This document shows positions 33,220 through 41,391 of a DNA stretch of 64,000 bases, in pieces. Origin of the DNA: Rhodococcoides fascians A25f (GTDB lineage Bacteria; Actinomycetota; Actinomycetes; Mycobacteriales; Mycobacteriaceae); assembly GCF_000760935.2 (NCBI RefSeq), contig NZ_CP049744.1:248001-312000 (forward strand), read 5' to 3'. The notes under the pieces were generated by a model. The model had not been told where the DNA came from and ran no database searches. It saw only the letters and a list, made by a program, of their open reading frames with translations. Each line of letters opens with the position of its first letter. Position 1 is the stretch's first letter. Made by a program: the position numbers and the translations under genes.

Positions 33220-34050
33220 ATGTTCAGCATTGGAGAGTTCGCATCTATCGGCCGGGTGTCGGTTCGCATGCTTCGGCATTACGACGAGATCGGGTTGTTG
33301 ACGCCGGCACGGGTGGATTCGTTCACCGGATACCGCTCGTACGACGGCTCGCAGTTCGAGGTTCTGGGACGCATTCTCATGTTCAAGGACCTCGGGTTCC
33401 GGCTCGACGAGGTGACGCAGATCGTGCATGGCCAGGTCGATGGTGACCGTCTACGCGAGATGCTTGCCGCGAAGCGCGATGACGTCGTGCGTCGACTCGA
33501 TCTCGACGCCGCTCGGCTGCGTCGCATCGATGCGCGGCTCTCCCACACCGAAGGGATTTCGATGATCACCGTGGACACCAAGTCGTTGCCTGCCACTCGC
33601 ATCGCTGCCGTCACGGAGACCGCCGCGGGGTTCGGTCCGCAGAACATCGGCCCGGTCATCGGTCCGATGTATGCCCGACTCGCTCAGACGCTCGCCGGGC
33701 ACGGCGTGACGTTCGGCCCCTCGTCGATCGCCATGTACGAAGCCGTCGACGACGGAGACGGCACGGGCATCACCGTGCACGCCGCGTTCGAGGTGGGGCC
33801 CGAGGTCGTGGCCGGCGAGGGATACGAGGTACGGGAACTGCCGCCGGTCGATCTGGCTGCCACGACCGTGCATCACGGGTCGATGGCCACGATCGGTGAA
33901 ACGTGGGAGCAGTTGATGGCGTGGATCGAGGCCAACGGCTACGAGCTCTCAGGCGTCTGCCGGGAGTTCTACCTGGTGTCGGAGCCGCAGCCGCAGGAGA
34001 ACTGGGTTACCGAACTCCAGCAGCCGGTGGTCCGACGTCAGGACGCCTGA
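33220..34050 (+). CDS. MerR-family regulator with GyrI-like effector domain
   Basis: A 276-residue BmrR-like regulator. The MerR DNA-binding domain is residues 1-70 (FSIGEFASIGRVSVRMLRHYDEIGLLTPARVDSFTGYRSYDGSQ), a coiled linker follows, and the GyrI-like/AraC effector domain occupies about residues 118-270, with CREFYLVSEPQPQENWVTELQQPV at its end. Such domains bind cationic or amphipathic drugs. No transporter gene is adjacent, so it may act mainly on itself or elsewhere. The ATG at 33220 follows GGAGG and the MerR-type promoter. Confidence 0.9.
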   Translation: MFSIGEFASIGRVSVRMLRHYDEIGLLTPARVDSFTGYRSYDGSQFEVLGRILMFKDLGFRLDEVTQIVHGQVDGDRLREMLAAKRDDVVRRLDLDAARLRRIDARLSHTEGISMITVDTKSLPATRIAAVTETAAGFGPQNIGPVIGPMYARLAQTLAGHGVTFGPSSIAMYEAVDDGDGTGITVHAAFEVGPEVVAGEGYEVRELPPVDLAATTVHHGSMATIGETWEQLMAWIEANGYELSGVCREFYLVSEPQPQENWVTELQQPVVRRQDA

Positions 34051-34220
34051 GCGAGCTCGACGAGTGCGGTGCACTGGCAGCCGCCGGTGACTTCTTCGCA
34101 CTCGAGCACTAGGAAGTGACGGACGTACTCGAGGTCCACGCAGTCCGGCTCCGTGCACTCCGCACCGCCGACCGCATGGATCACGAGTGTGCCGTGGCAA
34201 GTATCGAAGCTGGTGGACAC
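34038..34220 (-). CDS. Small cysteine-rich hypothetical protein
   Basis: A 60-residue protein starting with GTG at 34220 behind an AAGGG box. It has six cysteines (TCHG, AECTEPDC, LECEE, GGCQC) in a pattern that could bind a metal or form disulfides, and no signal peptide. The end overlaps the MerR gene by 13 bases in convergent orientation. I do not recognise a named family. The regular Cys spacing and ribosome-binding site support it as a real gene. Confidence 0.55.
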   Translation of the reverse strand: MSTSFDTCHGTLVIHAVGGAECTEPDCVDLEYVRHFLVLECEEVTGGCQCTALVELAQAS

Positions 34221-34258
34221 GCGAATTCCCTTCTGTCGTTTTTCCTACATCCTTGATA

Positions 34259-34891
34259 TCACCGGGCTCCGACAAGTTCGGGAGAAGACCAGCGTGTTCG
34301 ACGCCTGAGCTGGGTGAGTGCCACGACCGTCACGGCCGGAATCCAGGCGTATCCCAGAGCCGTCCGGATGGCAGTGTGGTCGCCCAACCATGCGCCGACA
34401 CTCACCAACGCGGTGGCCCAGACCCCGGCTGCGACGAGACTGATCACCGCGTATTCACGCCGTCGCAGGGTGGTTGCAGCGACGAGTCGAGGGGCGATGG
34501 TGCGGATGCCTCCAACGAGGTGGCCTGCGGCCGCCACCGTGCGTGGTCGTGCTTGTGCCGACGCAGTCACTCCGAGGACCACCCGGGTCAGCGTGCGCGG
34601 CAACGCGGATTCGATGCGGCCCGACCCGAGAATCGTCTTGCTGCGGCGACTGCGCCAGAGCGCCCACTGGGCTCCCGTGCTCGACGCCAACGCCGCAGTG
34701 GCGACGGCGGGAAACCACGGTACGACGCCTATCGATGTCAGTACTCCCAGCGTGATCGGCACACTGTTCCCGGGCGTGAAAAGACCGAGCAGAGAGCCGG
34801 ATTCGAAGGCCAGCAGCACTACGACACCTGCGAGGACGACCCAGACCGGCACGGCCGAGAGTCGATCGACGTCGAATAGGTTGAAGTTCAT
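34259..34891 (-). CDS. DedA-family membrane protein
   Basis: A 210-residue membrane protein with about five hydrophobic segments. The DedA/SNARE-associated pattern includes FESGSLLGLFTPGNSVPITLGVL near the N-terminus and AGHLVGGIRTIAPRLVAATTLRRREYAV, which carries the conserved G-x-x-R-x-x-R/P-like element. DedA proteins support membrane homeostasis, and some flip phospholipids or undecaprenyl phosphate. The ATG at 34891 (MNFNLFDV) is preferred. An upstream TTG/GTG-type extension lacks coding character. Confidence 0.78.
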   Translation of the reverse strand: MNFNLFDVDRLSAVPVWVVLAGVVVLLAFESGSLLGLFTPGNSVPITLGVLTSIGVVPWFPAVATAALASSTGAQWALWRSRRSKTILGSGRIESALPRTLTRVVLGVTASAQARPRTVAAAGHLVGGIRTIAPRLVAATTLRRREYAVISLVAAGVWATALVSVGAWLGDHTAIRTALGYAWIPAVTVVALTQLRRRTRWSSPELVGAR

Positions 34892-35026
34892 ACCCGTCGA
34901 ATATTCTCGCCAGCCGATAGGGAAACACCACGGTCGTCCCACCGATCGATGGTAGTGCGCGCCCTACCATGAGCCGTGGGTTCACAGTGGGGACAAGTCG
35001 ACAAGCGCCCACTTAGGCTGATCCGC

Positions 35027-36301
35027 ATGAACGAGGCACTACCGATTCCCCTGAATCCGCTCAGGGCCTGGATATCTCCGAACTGGTGGCTGGCGCTGGG
35101 CTCGCTGCTCGCGTCGATGCTGGCCGGCCTCGGCGGCTGGATGATCCTGGGCTTGCTGGTGCTCGCTGTCTGCGCACTCCCGTTTGCGCTGAGCGGAGTG
35201 CTGGTCTTCGCGCTGACGATAGTGGTGCTTCGATGGATGGATATCGCCGCTAGAGCCGGAATCGGTTTCACGAGCGGTATCGCCATCGCGGGACCGACGG
35301 TGATCGTCTATCCCACCAGCTGGCGCAAGCTCGTCTGGTGCGTCCGTGACGTCGGACTGTGGAAGTCGTTGTGTTACTGGCTTGCTCGCATTCCGGTCTC
35401 GGCTGTCCTGGTGTTCCTGCTGCCCGCGCTCTTTCTGGTTCTCCCCGTTCTCGCAGCGGCACCGTTCGCGTGGATCGTGACGAACCCGGTCGGTAATCAG
35501 CTCGAAATCGGTGATCGGGTGGGCTTCCCGCTCGTCGCGCTGGTCGGCGTCGCTGCTCTGGCCACTTTCGTCGCGGGACTGCCGTTGCTGGTGACCGGCT
35601 TGGCGAGACTCGACTGGTGGAGTGCCGCAGCGCTTCTCGGACAGTCCGAATCGAGTAGGAGAGTGGACGAGCTGACGGTGAGCCGGGCACGGGTCGTCGA
35701 CGCCGCAGATGCCGAGCGCCGCCGCATCGAACGCGATCTGCACGACGGGGCCCAACAGCGCCTGGTCTCGGTGGCGATGTCGCTGGGGCAGGCGAAGTCG
35801 CGCGTCTCCGCGGACGACGATGCGGTGCTGAAGGAATTGCTGGACGACGCTCACCGGGAAGCCAAGAATGCGATCGGCGAGATCCGAACCCTCACCCGTG
35901 GTCTGCATCCGCCGATCCTGACCGACCGAGGACTCGATGCGGCACTGTCGTCGGTCGCGGCCCTGTGTTCGGTGCCGGTGACGATCGAGGTGGACCCGGC
36001 CCTGTCCGGGCCGCAACGCCCGGACGCCACCGCCGAAGCGACCGTCTATTTCGTCGTCTCGGAGGCCCTGACCAATGTCAGCAAACACGCAAGCGCCGGC
36101 CGCGTTCGAGTCGACGTCACGAGGAGTGGGTCCGCTGTGCATGTGAAGGTGGTCGACGACGGTTGCGGTGGTGCGCATATCGCTCCGAACGGAGGCTTGG
36201 CCGGTCTCGCGGATCGGCTCAGCGGAATCGACGGCACGTTGTCGGTCAGCTCACCGACCGGCGGCCCGACAAGTCTGGAGGTGACCATCCCGTGCGAGTG
36301 A
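35027..36301 (+). CDS. NarL-type sensor histidine kinase
   Basis: A 424-residue sensor kinase. Four to five membrane helices lie in residues 1-205 in two groups (putative sensor domain), followed by the HisKA_3 box DAERRRIERDLHDGAQQRLVSVAMSLGQAKS and the HATPase part with VSEALTNVSKHA, VDDGCGGA and GGLAGLADRL. The ATG at 35027 is chosen because upstream in-frame codons lie in the intergenic region. It overlaps the response-regulator gene by ten bases. The three-gene unit ends with a DUF4097 protein, a combination often linked to envelope stress sensing. Confidence 0.9.
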   Translation: MNEALPIPLNPLRAWISPNWWLALGSLLASMLAGLGGWMILGLLVLAVCALPFALSGVLVFALTIVVLRWMDIAARAGIGFTSGIAIAGPTVIVYPTSWRKLVWCVRDVGLWKSLCYWLARIPVSAVLVFLLPALFLVLPVLAAAPFAWIVTNPVGNQLEIGDRVGFPLVALVGVAALATFVAGLPLLVTGLARLDWWSAAALLGQSESSRRVDELTVSRARVVDAADAERRRIERDLHDGAQQRLVSVAMSLGQAKSRVSADDDAVLKELLDDAHREAKNAIGEIRTLTRGLHPPILTDRGLDAALSSVAALCSVPVTIEVDPALSGPQRPDATAEATVYFVVSEALTNVSKHASAGRVRVDVTRSGSAVHVKVVDDGCGGAHIAPNGGLAGLADRLSGIDGTLSVSSPTGGPTSLEVTIPCE

Positions 36302-36948
36302 TCATCGCCGACGATTCGGTTCTGCTGCGAGAGGGTGTTGCTCGACTGCTGACCGACACTGGAGCCGACGTGATCGGCAAGGTGGGCGATGCGTCGGAGC
36401 TACTCGCGTCGATGTCTGCTGCCGACCCGCTCCCCGACGTGTGCGTGATCGATGTACGGATGCCGCCCACCTTTCTGGACGAAGGTCTGCGCGCAGCGTT
36501 GGTCATTCGCCAACGATGGCCCGCCGTAGGTGTTCTCGTGCTCTCGCAGTACGTGGAGGAACGCTACGCGGCCGAGCTGATCCGGCAGAGTACCGACGGC
36601 GTCGGGTACCTGTTGAAAGATCGTGTCGCCGATGTGGACGACTTCGCCGACGCCGTACGCACGGTTGCAGACGGCGGTACCGTCATCGATCCCGAGGTGG
36701 TGCAGCAGATTCTGGCTCGCGCACCGCGATCGGATCCTCTCGATTCGTTGACGCCGAGGGAGCGAGAAGTGTTGACGGCCATGGCCGAAGGTAAGTCCAA
36801 TGCCGGCATCGCGGCCGCGCTGGTGGTCGGTCAGGCAGCCGTCGAGAAGCACATCGGAAACATCTTCGCCAAGCTCGGTCTGCTCGGAGACAGCGCTGAT
36901 CATCGCCGCGTCATGGCCGTTCTACGATACCTGGGAGCTATTCGATGA
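36292..36948 (+). CDS. NarL/LuxR-family response regulator
   Basis: A 218-residue regulator. Receiver features are IIADDSVLLREGV, the phospho-Asp in VCVIDVRMPP (about residue 55) and GYLLKDRVAD. The LuxR helix-turn-helix is LTPREREVLTAMAEGKSNAGIAAALVVGQAAVEKHIGNIFAKLGL. GTG 36292 is ten bases after a GGAGG box within the kinase gene. It overlaps the next gene as ATGA. It is the obvious partner of the kinase at 35027. Confidence 0.92.
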   Translation: MRVIIADDSVLLREGVARLLTDTGADVIGKVGDASELLASMSAADPLPDVCVIDVRMPPTFLDEGLRAALVIRQRWPAVGVLVLSQYVEERYAAELIRQSTDGVGYLLKDRVADVDDFADAVRTVADGGTVIDPEVVQQILARAPRSDPLDSLTPREREVLTAMAEGKSNAGIAAALVVGQAAVEKHIGNIFAKLGLLGDSADHRRVMAVLRYLGAIR

Positions 36949-37718
36949 AGAAAGTGTTGTGGCGCAACATCGTTGCCGTGTCGGTTGCCGTGGTGGTCGT
37001 GGGCACCGCAGGTGCAGCTACGACGGCAGCGATCGCATACGGCTTCACCACGCCGAAGATGCAGTCTTTCGACTACACCGAAGACCATGCCGTGTCCGGG
37101 AACAATCTCGCGTTCACGACGAGGTATGCACATGTGACGGTGTCGATGAGCCCCGATTCCGAGGTGCACGTACGGGCCGACGGGTCCTACCGGGGAGATA
37201 TCCCGACGGTCGATATCAGTGACGACGGATCGAAGATCGCGGTGGAATGTTCGCACCGAAATCGGGGCAGTTGCGATGTCGATGTCGAGCTTCGGATTCC
37301 CGCCGGGTCGGTGCTCGATATCAACGGGATGGCGGGCGATGTCGTTCTCTCCAACGTGGATGCGCAGACATCGGTGACAACTGCCTCCGGGGCGGTGATC
37401 GCTCGTGGCTCCGCAGGAACCCTGGATGTGACCACGCGATTCGGTGACGTGGACATCAGCGATGCGGCTGTGTCTGCGATCGAGGTCGACACGACATTCG
37501 GTCAGGTCGTTCTGGACTCGCGAGTTCCACCCGATTCGGTACTCGTGCAGAACACGATGGGAGACAGCACGATCCAGCTACCGGCGGCCGAATTCTACGA
37601 CGTCGATGCGTCGTCGGAGAAGGGGGACGTCGAGACCGACGTCATCGACGATCCGAGTTCGCGGCGATCGGTGTCGATCACCAGCGAGGAAGGCCAGATC
37701 TCGGTGCAGCGTAGGTAG
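36945..37718 (+). CDS. DUF4097-type beta-repeat envelope protein
   Basis: A 257-residue protein with one N-terminal membrane helix (IVAVSVAVVVVGTAGAATTAAIAY) that may be a signal anchor, and a DUF4097 domain of short beta-strand repeats (DVVLSNVDAQTSVTTASGAVIARGSAGTLDVTTRFGDVDIS). Such right-handed beta structures are predicted outside the membrane. Function is unknown. It is translationally coupled to the response regulator, and members are often targets or modulators of the adjacent two-component system. Confidence 0.85.
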   Translation: MKKVLWRNIVAVSVAVVVVGTAGAATTAAIAYGFTTPKMQSFDYTEDHAVSGNNLAFTTRYAHVTVSMSPDSEVHVRADGSYRGDIPTVDISDDGSKIAVECSHRNRGSCDVDVELRIPAGSVLDINGMAGDVVLSNVDAQTSVTTASGAVIARGSAGTLDVTTRFGDVDISDAAVSAIEVDTTFGQVVLDSRVPPDSVLVQNTMGDSTIQLPAAEFYDVDASSEKGDVETDVIDDPSSRRSVSITSEEGQISVQRR

Positions 37719-37730
37719 TTCCGGTCAACG

Positions 37731-37772
37731 ACTGCTGTTCGATCACTGCTGTTCGATGACTGCCGTTCAATG
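37731..37772 (+). repeat. Triplicated 14-bp tandem repeat
   Basis: ACTGCTGTTCGATC, ACTGCTGTTCGATG and ACTGCCGTTCAATG follow each other without gaps (37731-37744, 37745-37758, 37759-37772). The array lies between convergent genes and includes the stop codon of the photolyase-like gene. Period and position suggest replication slippage, with no recognised function. Confidence 0.8.
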
Positions 37773-38987
37773 ACTCCGACGCCATGCGCTGAACGAACGG
37801 ACCGAGGATGTGGTGGGACGCGTCAGCCAGGGCCACGGATGCAACTCGACCGGCGCGATGGCGTCGGCGATGCGGGAAAAGCCGGGAACGGGCGCCCAGG
37901 TGGCGGCCAGCGACCGCCCGGAGAGCTCGTCGGAGACTCGGCCGCGACGCACCTCCAACGGCCGGGTCGACGCGATCTCGCCGAGCGTTTCGGCGAGGAA
38001 GACCAACCGTTTCCCGGACAGTCTCAGCTTTCGCAGCAGTGGTTCGTCGAACACGAAGACGGCAGGTCGATCGGGGTCGGCCGCCATGGCGGGGTCTGCG
38101 GTGCCGAGCGATTCGGCTGTCAGCCAGACCTGTTCTGCACCATCGCCTTCCACGTGAGCCGGACCTGCGGGTACCGGTCCCTTGTCGAGATCGGGGCCGT
38201 CGACCGCCGGTCCGAGATCGTCGTCGGGCCAATTCTCGATAGGACACGCGTCTTTCAGTGCACAATTGCGGCACAGGGAGGGCGCACGCTTGTTCACCTG
38301 CCATCGACTGAAGCCGTAGACCTTTCCACTTCCGGTGCCGACGGTCCACTGCCAGCCGAGGCGGTTCGCGGCGCGAGAGCCGTCGAGCAGATGCGCGAAC
38401 ATCTCGTCCTCACCGTCGCGCCACGTCGCTCCGGCGCGCACTGCCCACTGGGAGGCCAACCACATGCGAGTTTGGTTGACCAGCCAACCGTCCTCGTGCA
38501 ATTCACCCAGCACCGAAGACATGCAGTTCATCTCCTCGGGCCAGGGCTGCGCCGTCCAGCCCTGCGGACGCGGTTGCTCACGGCGTAGCGAACGACCCAG
38601 ATCGGTGCCGACTCGTGCGTAGAGATGGCGGGCATACTCCTGCCACATGAGCTCGTCGCGGTACCGGGCACGGTCGCGTGGGGGAGCGTCGGCGACCGCG
38701 TCCCAGACTTCTCGTAGCGTCAGCAGTCCGTGGCGAATGTACGGCGACATGCGGCTTGCGCCGCGGCGATTCACCGGGAGAACGGTGCTGCGGTCGCGGG
38801 CGTAGCCGGTGATGTCCAGCCCGGCCAGTGCGACGTCGGCAGCCGACTGCCCACCGCGAATGGCGCCGGCGGCAACCCCGTCCGATCCCTCGCGCGTCAG
38901 ATCACCCAGATGCTCGGCAACCCAGGCGACGACGTCGTCGGTGGCGGCACCGTCGGTGATGGACGGGGGAGGGGGCAGCTCGGGCAT
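37767..38987 (-). CDS. Photolyase/cryptochrome-like flavoprotein with apparently permuted domains
   Basis: A 406-residue protein. Residues about 45-255 match the FAD-binding helical domain of photolyases: GASRMSPYIRHGLLTLREVW, ARYRDELMWQEYARHLY, MNCMSSVLGELHEDGWLVNQTRMWLASQWAVRAG and NRLGWQWTVGTGSGKVYGFSRWQVNK. Then comes a Cys cluster (LCRNCALKDACPI). The C-terminal third (VWLTAESLGTADPAMAADPDRPAVFVFDEPLLRKLRLSGKRLVFLAETL) resembles the alpha/beta antenna domain normally at the N-terminus. The order therefore looks inverted. Light-driven DNA repair is likely but not certain. It is 42 bases downstream of fmdB on the same strand. Confidence 0.75.
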   Translation of the reverse strand: MPELPPPPSITDGAATDDVVAWVAEHLGDLTREGSDGVAAGAIRGGQSAADVALAGLDITGYARDRSTVLPVNRRGASRMSPYIRHGLLTLREVWDAVADAPPRDRARYRDELMWQEYARHLYARVGTDLGRSLRREQPRPQGWTAQPWPEEMNCMSSVLGELHEDGWLVNQTRMWLASQWAVRAGATWRDGEDEMFAHLLDGSRAANRLGWQWTVGTGSGKVYGFSRWQVNKRAPSLCRNCALKDACPIENWPDDDLGPAVDGPDLDKGPVPAGPAHVEGDGAEQVWLTAESLGTADPAMAADPDRPAVFVFDEPLLRKLRLSGKRLVFLAETLGEIASTRPLEVRRGRVSDELSGRSLAATWAPVPGFSRIADAIAPVELHPWPWLTRPTTSSVRSFSAWRRSH

Positions 38988-39029
38988 GCCGTCGGACTTC
39001 CCCGTCGGTCCGGAAGGGAAACGCAGCTG

Positions 39030-39317
39030 TCAGGGGCGGGGCAGGCGACGGTGGAGCGGGTTCGATGTCGTCCTGGTTGCGGATCGGCCCGCGCCCGGCA
39101 GAGACGAGACGACGGCAGGCGTGTCCGCCGTGGCGCGTGAGGCGTCGTGTGCCTTCATCGCAGTGCTGTTTCCTCTGCCGAGGGCCGGAGAAGAGATCTG
39201 TCGTGCAGCTGCCTCGCCACAGTCCGGGCACGGCACCTCGCCGGGAACGCCGGCCATGGCGAATCGCTGCTCGACGGGTGCGCAACGCTGTGCGCAGCGG
39301 AAGCTGTAGGTGGGCAC
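39030..39317 (-). CDS. fmdB: FmdB-family zinc-ribbon protein
   Basis: A 95-residue protein starting PTYSFRCAQRCAPVEQRFAM with CPDCG about 30 residues in. The two Cys pairs form the FmdB zinc ribbon, although the first pair is spaced C-x3-C rather than the usual C-x2-C. The remainder is a low-complexity basic tail. FmdB proteins are putative regulators first described beside the formamidase gene fmdA, which here is divergent at 39458. GTG 39317 is chosen because it gives the canonical MPTYSF-type start. Confidence 0.85.
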   Translation of the reverse strand: MPTYSFRCAQRCAPVEQRFAMAGVPGEVPCPDCGEAAARQISSPALGRGNSTAMKAHDASRATADTPAVVSSLPGAGRSATRTTSNPLHRRLPRP

Positions 39318-39457
39318 GCATCCGAGAGTAGCGCGAGGTGCCGAATCAGTGGCGTTCCGGCGCAACGTCATACAAGATTTACACGGTATACCGGGCCGGA
39401 TACTTCACGACGGTGCAATGATCGAGGGAGGAGAATCCGCGCAACCGGAGGTGCCTC

Positions 39458-40711
39458 GTGCCCGAACTGCTGTTTCCGCTCGACTCGACGAAGAGCTTCA
39501 CCGAACAGGAGATCGTCGGCCACAACCGATGGCATCCCGATATCCCGGCGGCGGTTACGGTCAAACCCGGCACGTCCTTTCGAGCGCATTGTCGCGAATG
39601 GTTCGACGGTGCCATCCACAACGACGACTCGGCCGAGGACATCCTGAATGCGCCGCTCAACAACGTGCACACGCTGTCCGGGCCGTTCCATATCGAAGGA
39701 GCCGAGCCCGGTGATCTGTTGATCGTCGATATTCTCGACGTCGGACCGATCCCGCAGGAGGATTCGGGTCCGCTGGCCGGCCAGGGCTGGGGCTACACGG
39801 GTATCTTCGCCAAGGAGAACGGCGGCGGGTTCCTCACCGATCGATTCCCCGACGCGTACAAGGCGATCTGGGATTTTTCCGGGCAGACCACCACATCTCG
39901 CCACGTACCGCACGTGAAGTACACGGGAATCACCCACCCAGGGCTGATGGGGACCGCGCCGTCGGCTGCTCTTCTGGCCAAGTGGAACGCCCGTGAAGGT
40001 GCCCTGATCGCCACGGACCCTCATCGTGTCCCGCCACTGGCGCTGGCTCCCGAACTCGACGGTGCGATCCTCGGTTCCCTGAGCGGTGACGAATTCTCCC
40101 GTGTTGCAGGTGAAGCCGCGCGGACGGCACCGCCCCGAGAGAACGGCGGAAATCAGGACATCAAGAACCTCACCAAGGGCACCCGCGTCTTCTATCCGGT
40201 GTTCGTGCCGGGGGCGAAGTTGTCGTTCGGAGACTTGCACTTCTCGCAGGGAGACGGGGAGATCACGTTCTGCGGAGCCATCGAAATGGGTGGTTTCATG
40301 GACCTGCACGTCGACCTGATCAAGGGTGGTATGGAGACCTACGGGGTGAGCGAAAATGCGATCTTCATGCCCGGCAACACCGCACCGCAGTACTCGGAAT
40401 GGATTGCCTTCTCGGGCATTTCGGTGACCGTCGACGGTGAACAGAAGTATCTGGACTCCGACCTGTCGTACCAGAACGCATGTATGCATGCGATCGACTA
40501 CCTCACCAAGTTCGGCTACAGCCCCGAGCAGGCGTACCTGCTGCTGGGTTCGGCCCCGATCGAAGGACGCCTGTCCGGGGTGGTGGATATCCCCAATTCC
40601 TGTGCCACCGTGTATATCCCCACAGCGATCTTCGATTTCCCAATAGCGCCCTCGGCCAGCGGGCCGTTCCAAATCGACCCGGGAATGGGAGCGCCGAGAG
40701 CACAATTCTGA
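39458..40711 (+). CDS. fmdA: Formamidase (acetamidase/formamidase family)
   Basis: A 417-residue cytoplasmic amidase that hydrolyses formamide to formate and ammonia. It is typical in size and opening (LDSTKSFTEQEIVGHNRWHPDIP), with the family blocks GPFHIEGAEPGDLLIVDILDVG, HPGLMGTAPS, NGGNQDIKNLTKGTRVFYPVFVPGAKLSFGDLHFSQGDGEITFCGAIEMGG and LLGSAPIEGRLSGVVDIPN. The GTG at 39458 follows a CCGGAGG box. The 140 bases to the divergent fmdB hold the shared promoter region. Confidence 0.93.
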   Translation: MPELLFPLDSTKSFTEQEIVGHNRWHPDIPAAVTVKPGTSFRAHCREWFDGAIHNDDSAEDILNAPLNNVHTLSGPFHIEGAEPGDLLIVDILDVGPIPQEDSGPLAGQGWGYTGIFAKENGGGFLTDRFPDAYKAIWDFSGQTTTSRHVPHVKYTGITHPGLMGTAPSAALLAKWNAREGALIATDPHRVPPLALAPELDGAILGSLSGDEFSRVAGEAARTAPPRENGGNQDIKNLTKGTRVFYPVFVPGAKLSFGDLHFSQGDGEITFCGAIEMGGFMDLHVDLIKGGMETYGVSENAIFMPGNTAPQYSEWIAFSGISVTVDGEQKYLDSDLSYQNACMHAIDYLTKFGYSPEQAYLLLGSAPIEGRLSGVVDIPNSCATVYIPTAIFDFPIAPSASGPFQIDPGMGAPRAQF

Positions 40712-40733
40712 CGCAGTGTCGGTGGTCCGGTGG

Positions 40734-41330
40734 CTAGTGCTTCTCGTCGTAGGCCGCAGTGATGATCTGGCTGACGCGGACCGGCTGGGATTCGATGTCG
40801 GTGAGCGTGAGGACATCCGCGACGGTCTCTGCTCTGCCTCCGAGATAGGCGCAGGGGAAGTCGAAGTGCTGAGCCACGCACCACGCGTGGTCGGCGGGCC
40901 ACCACAGGTTCGGCGGCAGTCCCTCGAACGTGTCGGTTGCTCGCGAGACCGGTCCCCTCAGCAGGAAATAGTTGTAACCGGCGATGTTCGCGGTCGGTGC
41001 CGTACCGCGAACATCGTCGAGAGCGGTGTTGCCTTCCCAGACGGCGAACCAGCAGTCGTTCGGTGTTGTCGTATTTCGAGTGAGTACCTCGATGATGGAC
41101 ATCAGCTGAACATGCCAGGCTACAACGGGTTTCGCCGGCATCGTACGGTGTGGCATGCCGCTGCGAGCGGGATACAGAACGCGGGCATAGGCTTCGAACA
41201 CAGTGGGGACCAGCGAGCCCACGGTCGTCGTGGAGGCGATGTTCAGGTTGTCGCGCACCCACAGGGCCTCCGAGACATTCTGTTGCAGATCGTCGTCCGA
41301 CCATTCCGGCCTGTGGGTGCTCGATGCCAT
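40734..41330 (-). CDS. Conserved hypothetical protein
   Basis: A 198-residue soluble protein. It contains tryptophan-rich blocks (NDCWFAVWEG, YNYFLLRGPVS, LPPNLWWPADHAWCVAQHFDF) ending in AYLGG, a pattern I associate with actinobacterial hypothetical proteins of unknown role. No catalytic motif, signal peptide or membrane helix is seen. The start at ATG 41330 (MASSTHRPEW) is preferred because the upstream extension reads into the intergenic region. It is 61 bases downstream of the aldo/keto reductase gene on the same strand. Confidence 0.7.
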   Translation of the reverse strand: MASSTHRPEWSDDDLQQNVSEALWVRDNLNIASTTTVGSLVPTVFEAYARVLYPARSGMPHRTMPAKPVVAWHVQLMSIIEVLTRNTTTPNDCWFAVWEGNTALDDVRGTAPTANIAGYNYFLLRGPVSRATDTFEGLPPNLWWPADHAWCVAQHFDFPCAYLGGRAETVADVLTLTDIESQPVRVSQIITAAYDEKH

Positions 41331-41391
41331 GGACCTGACGCTACCGATATTCGGTGTGGTCGAGTCGACCCATTTCACACGCGAGAAGAGG

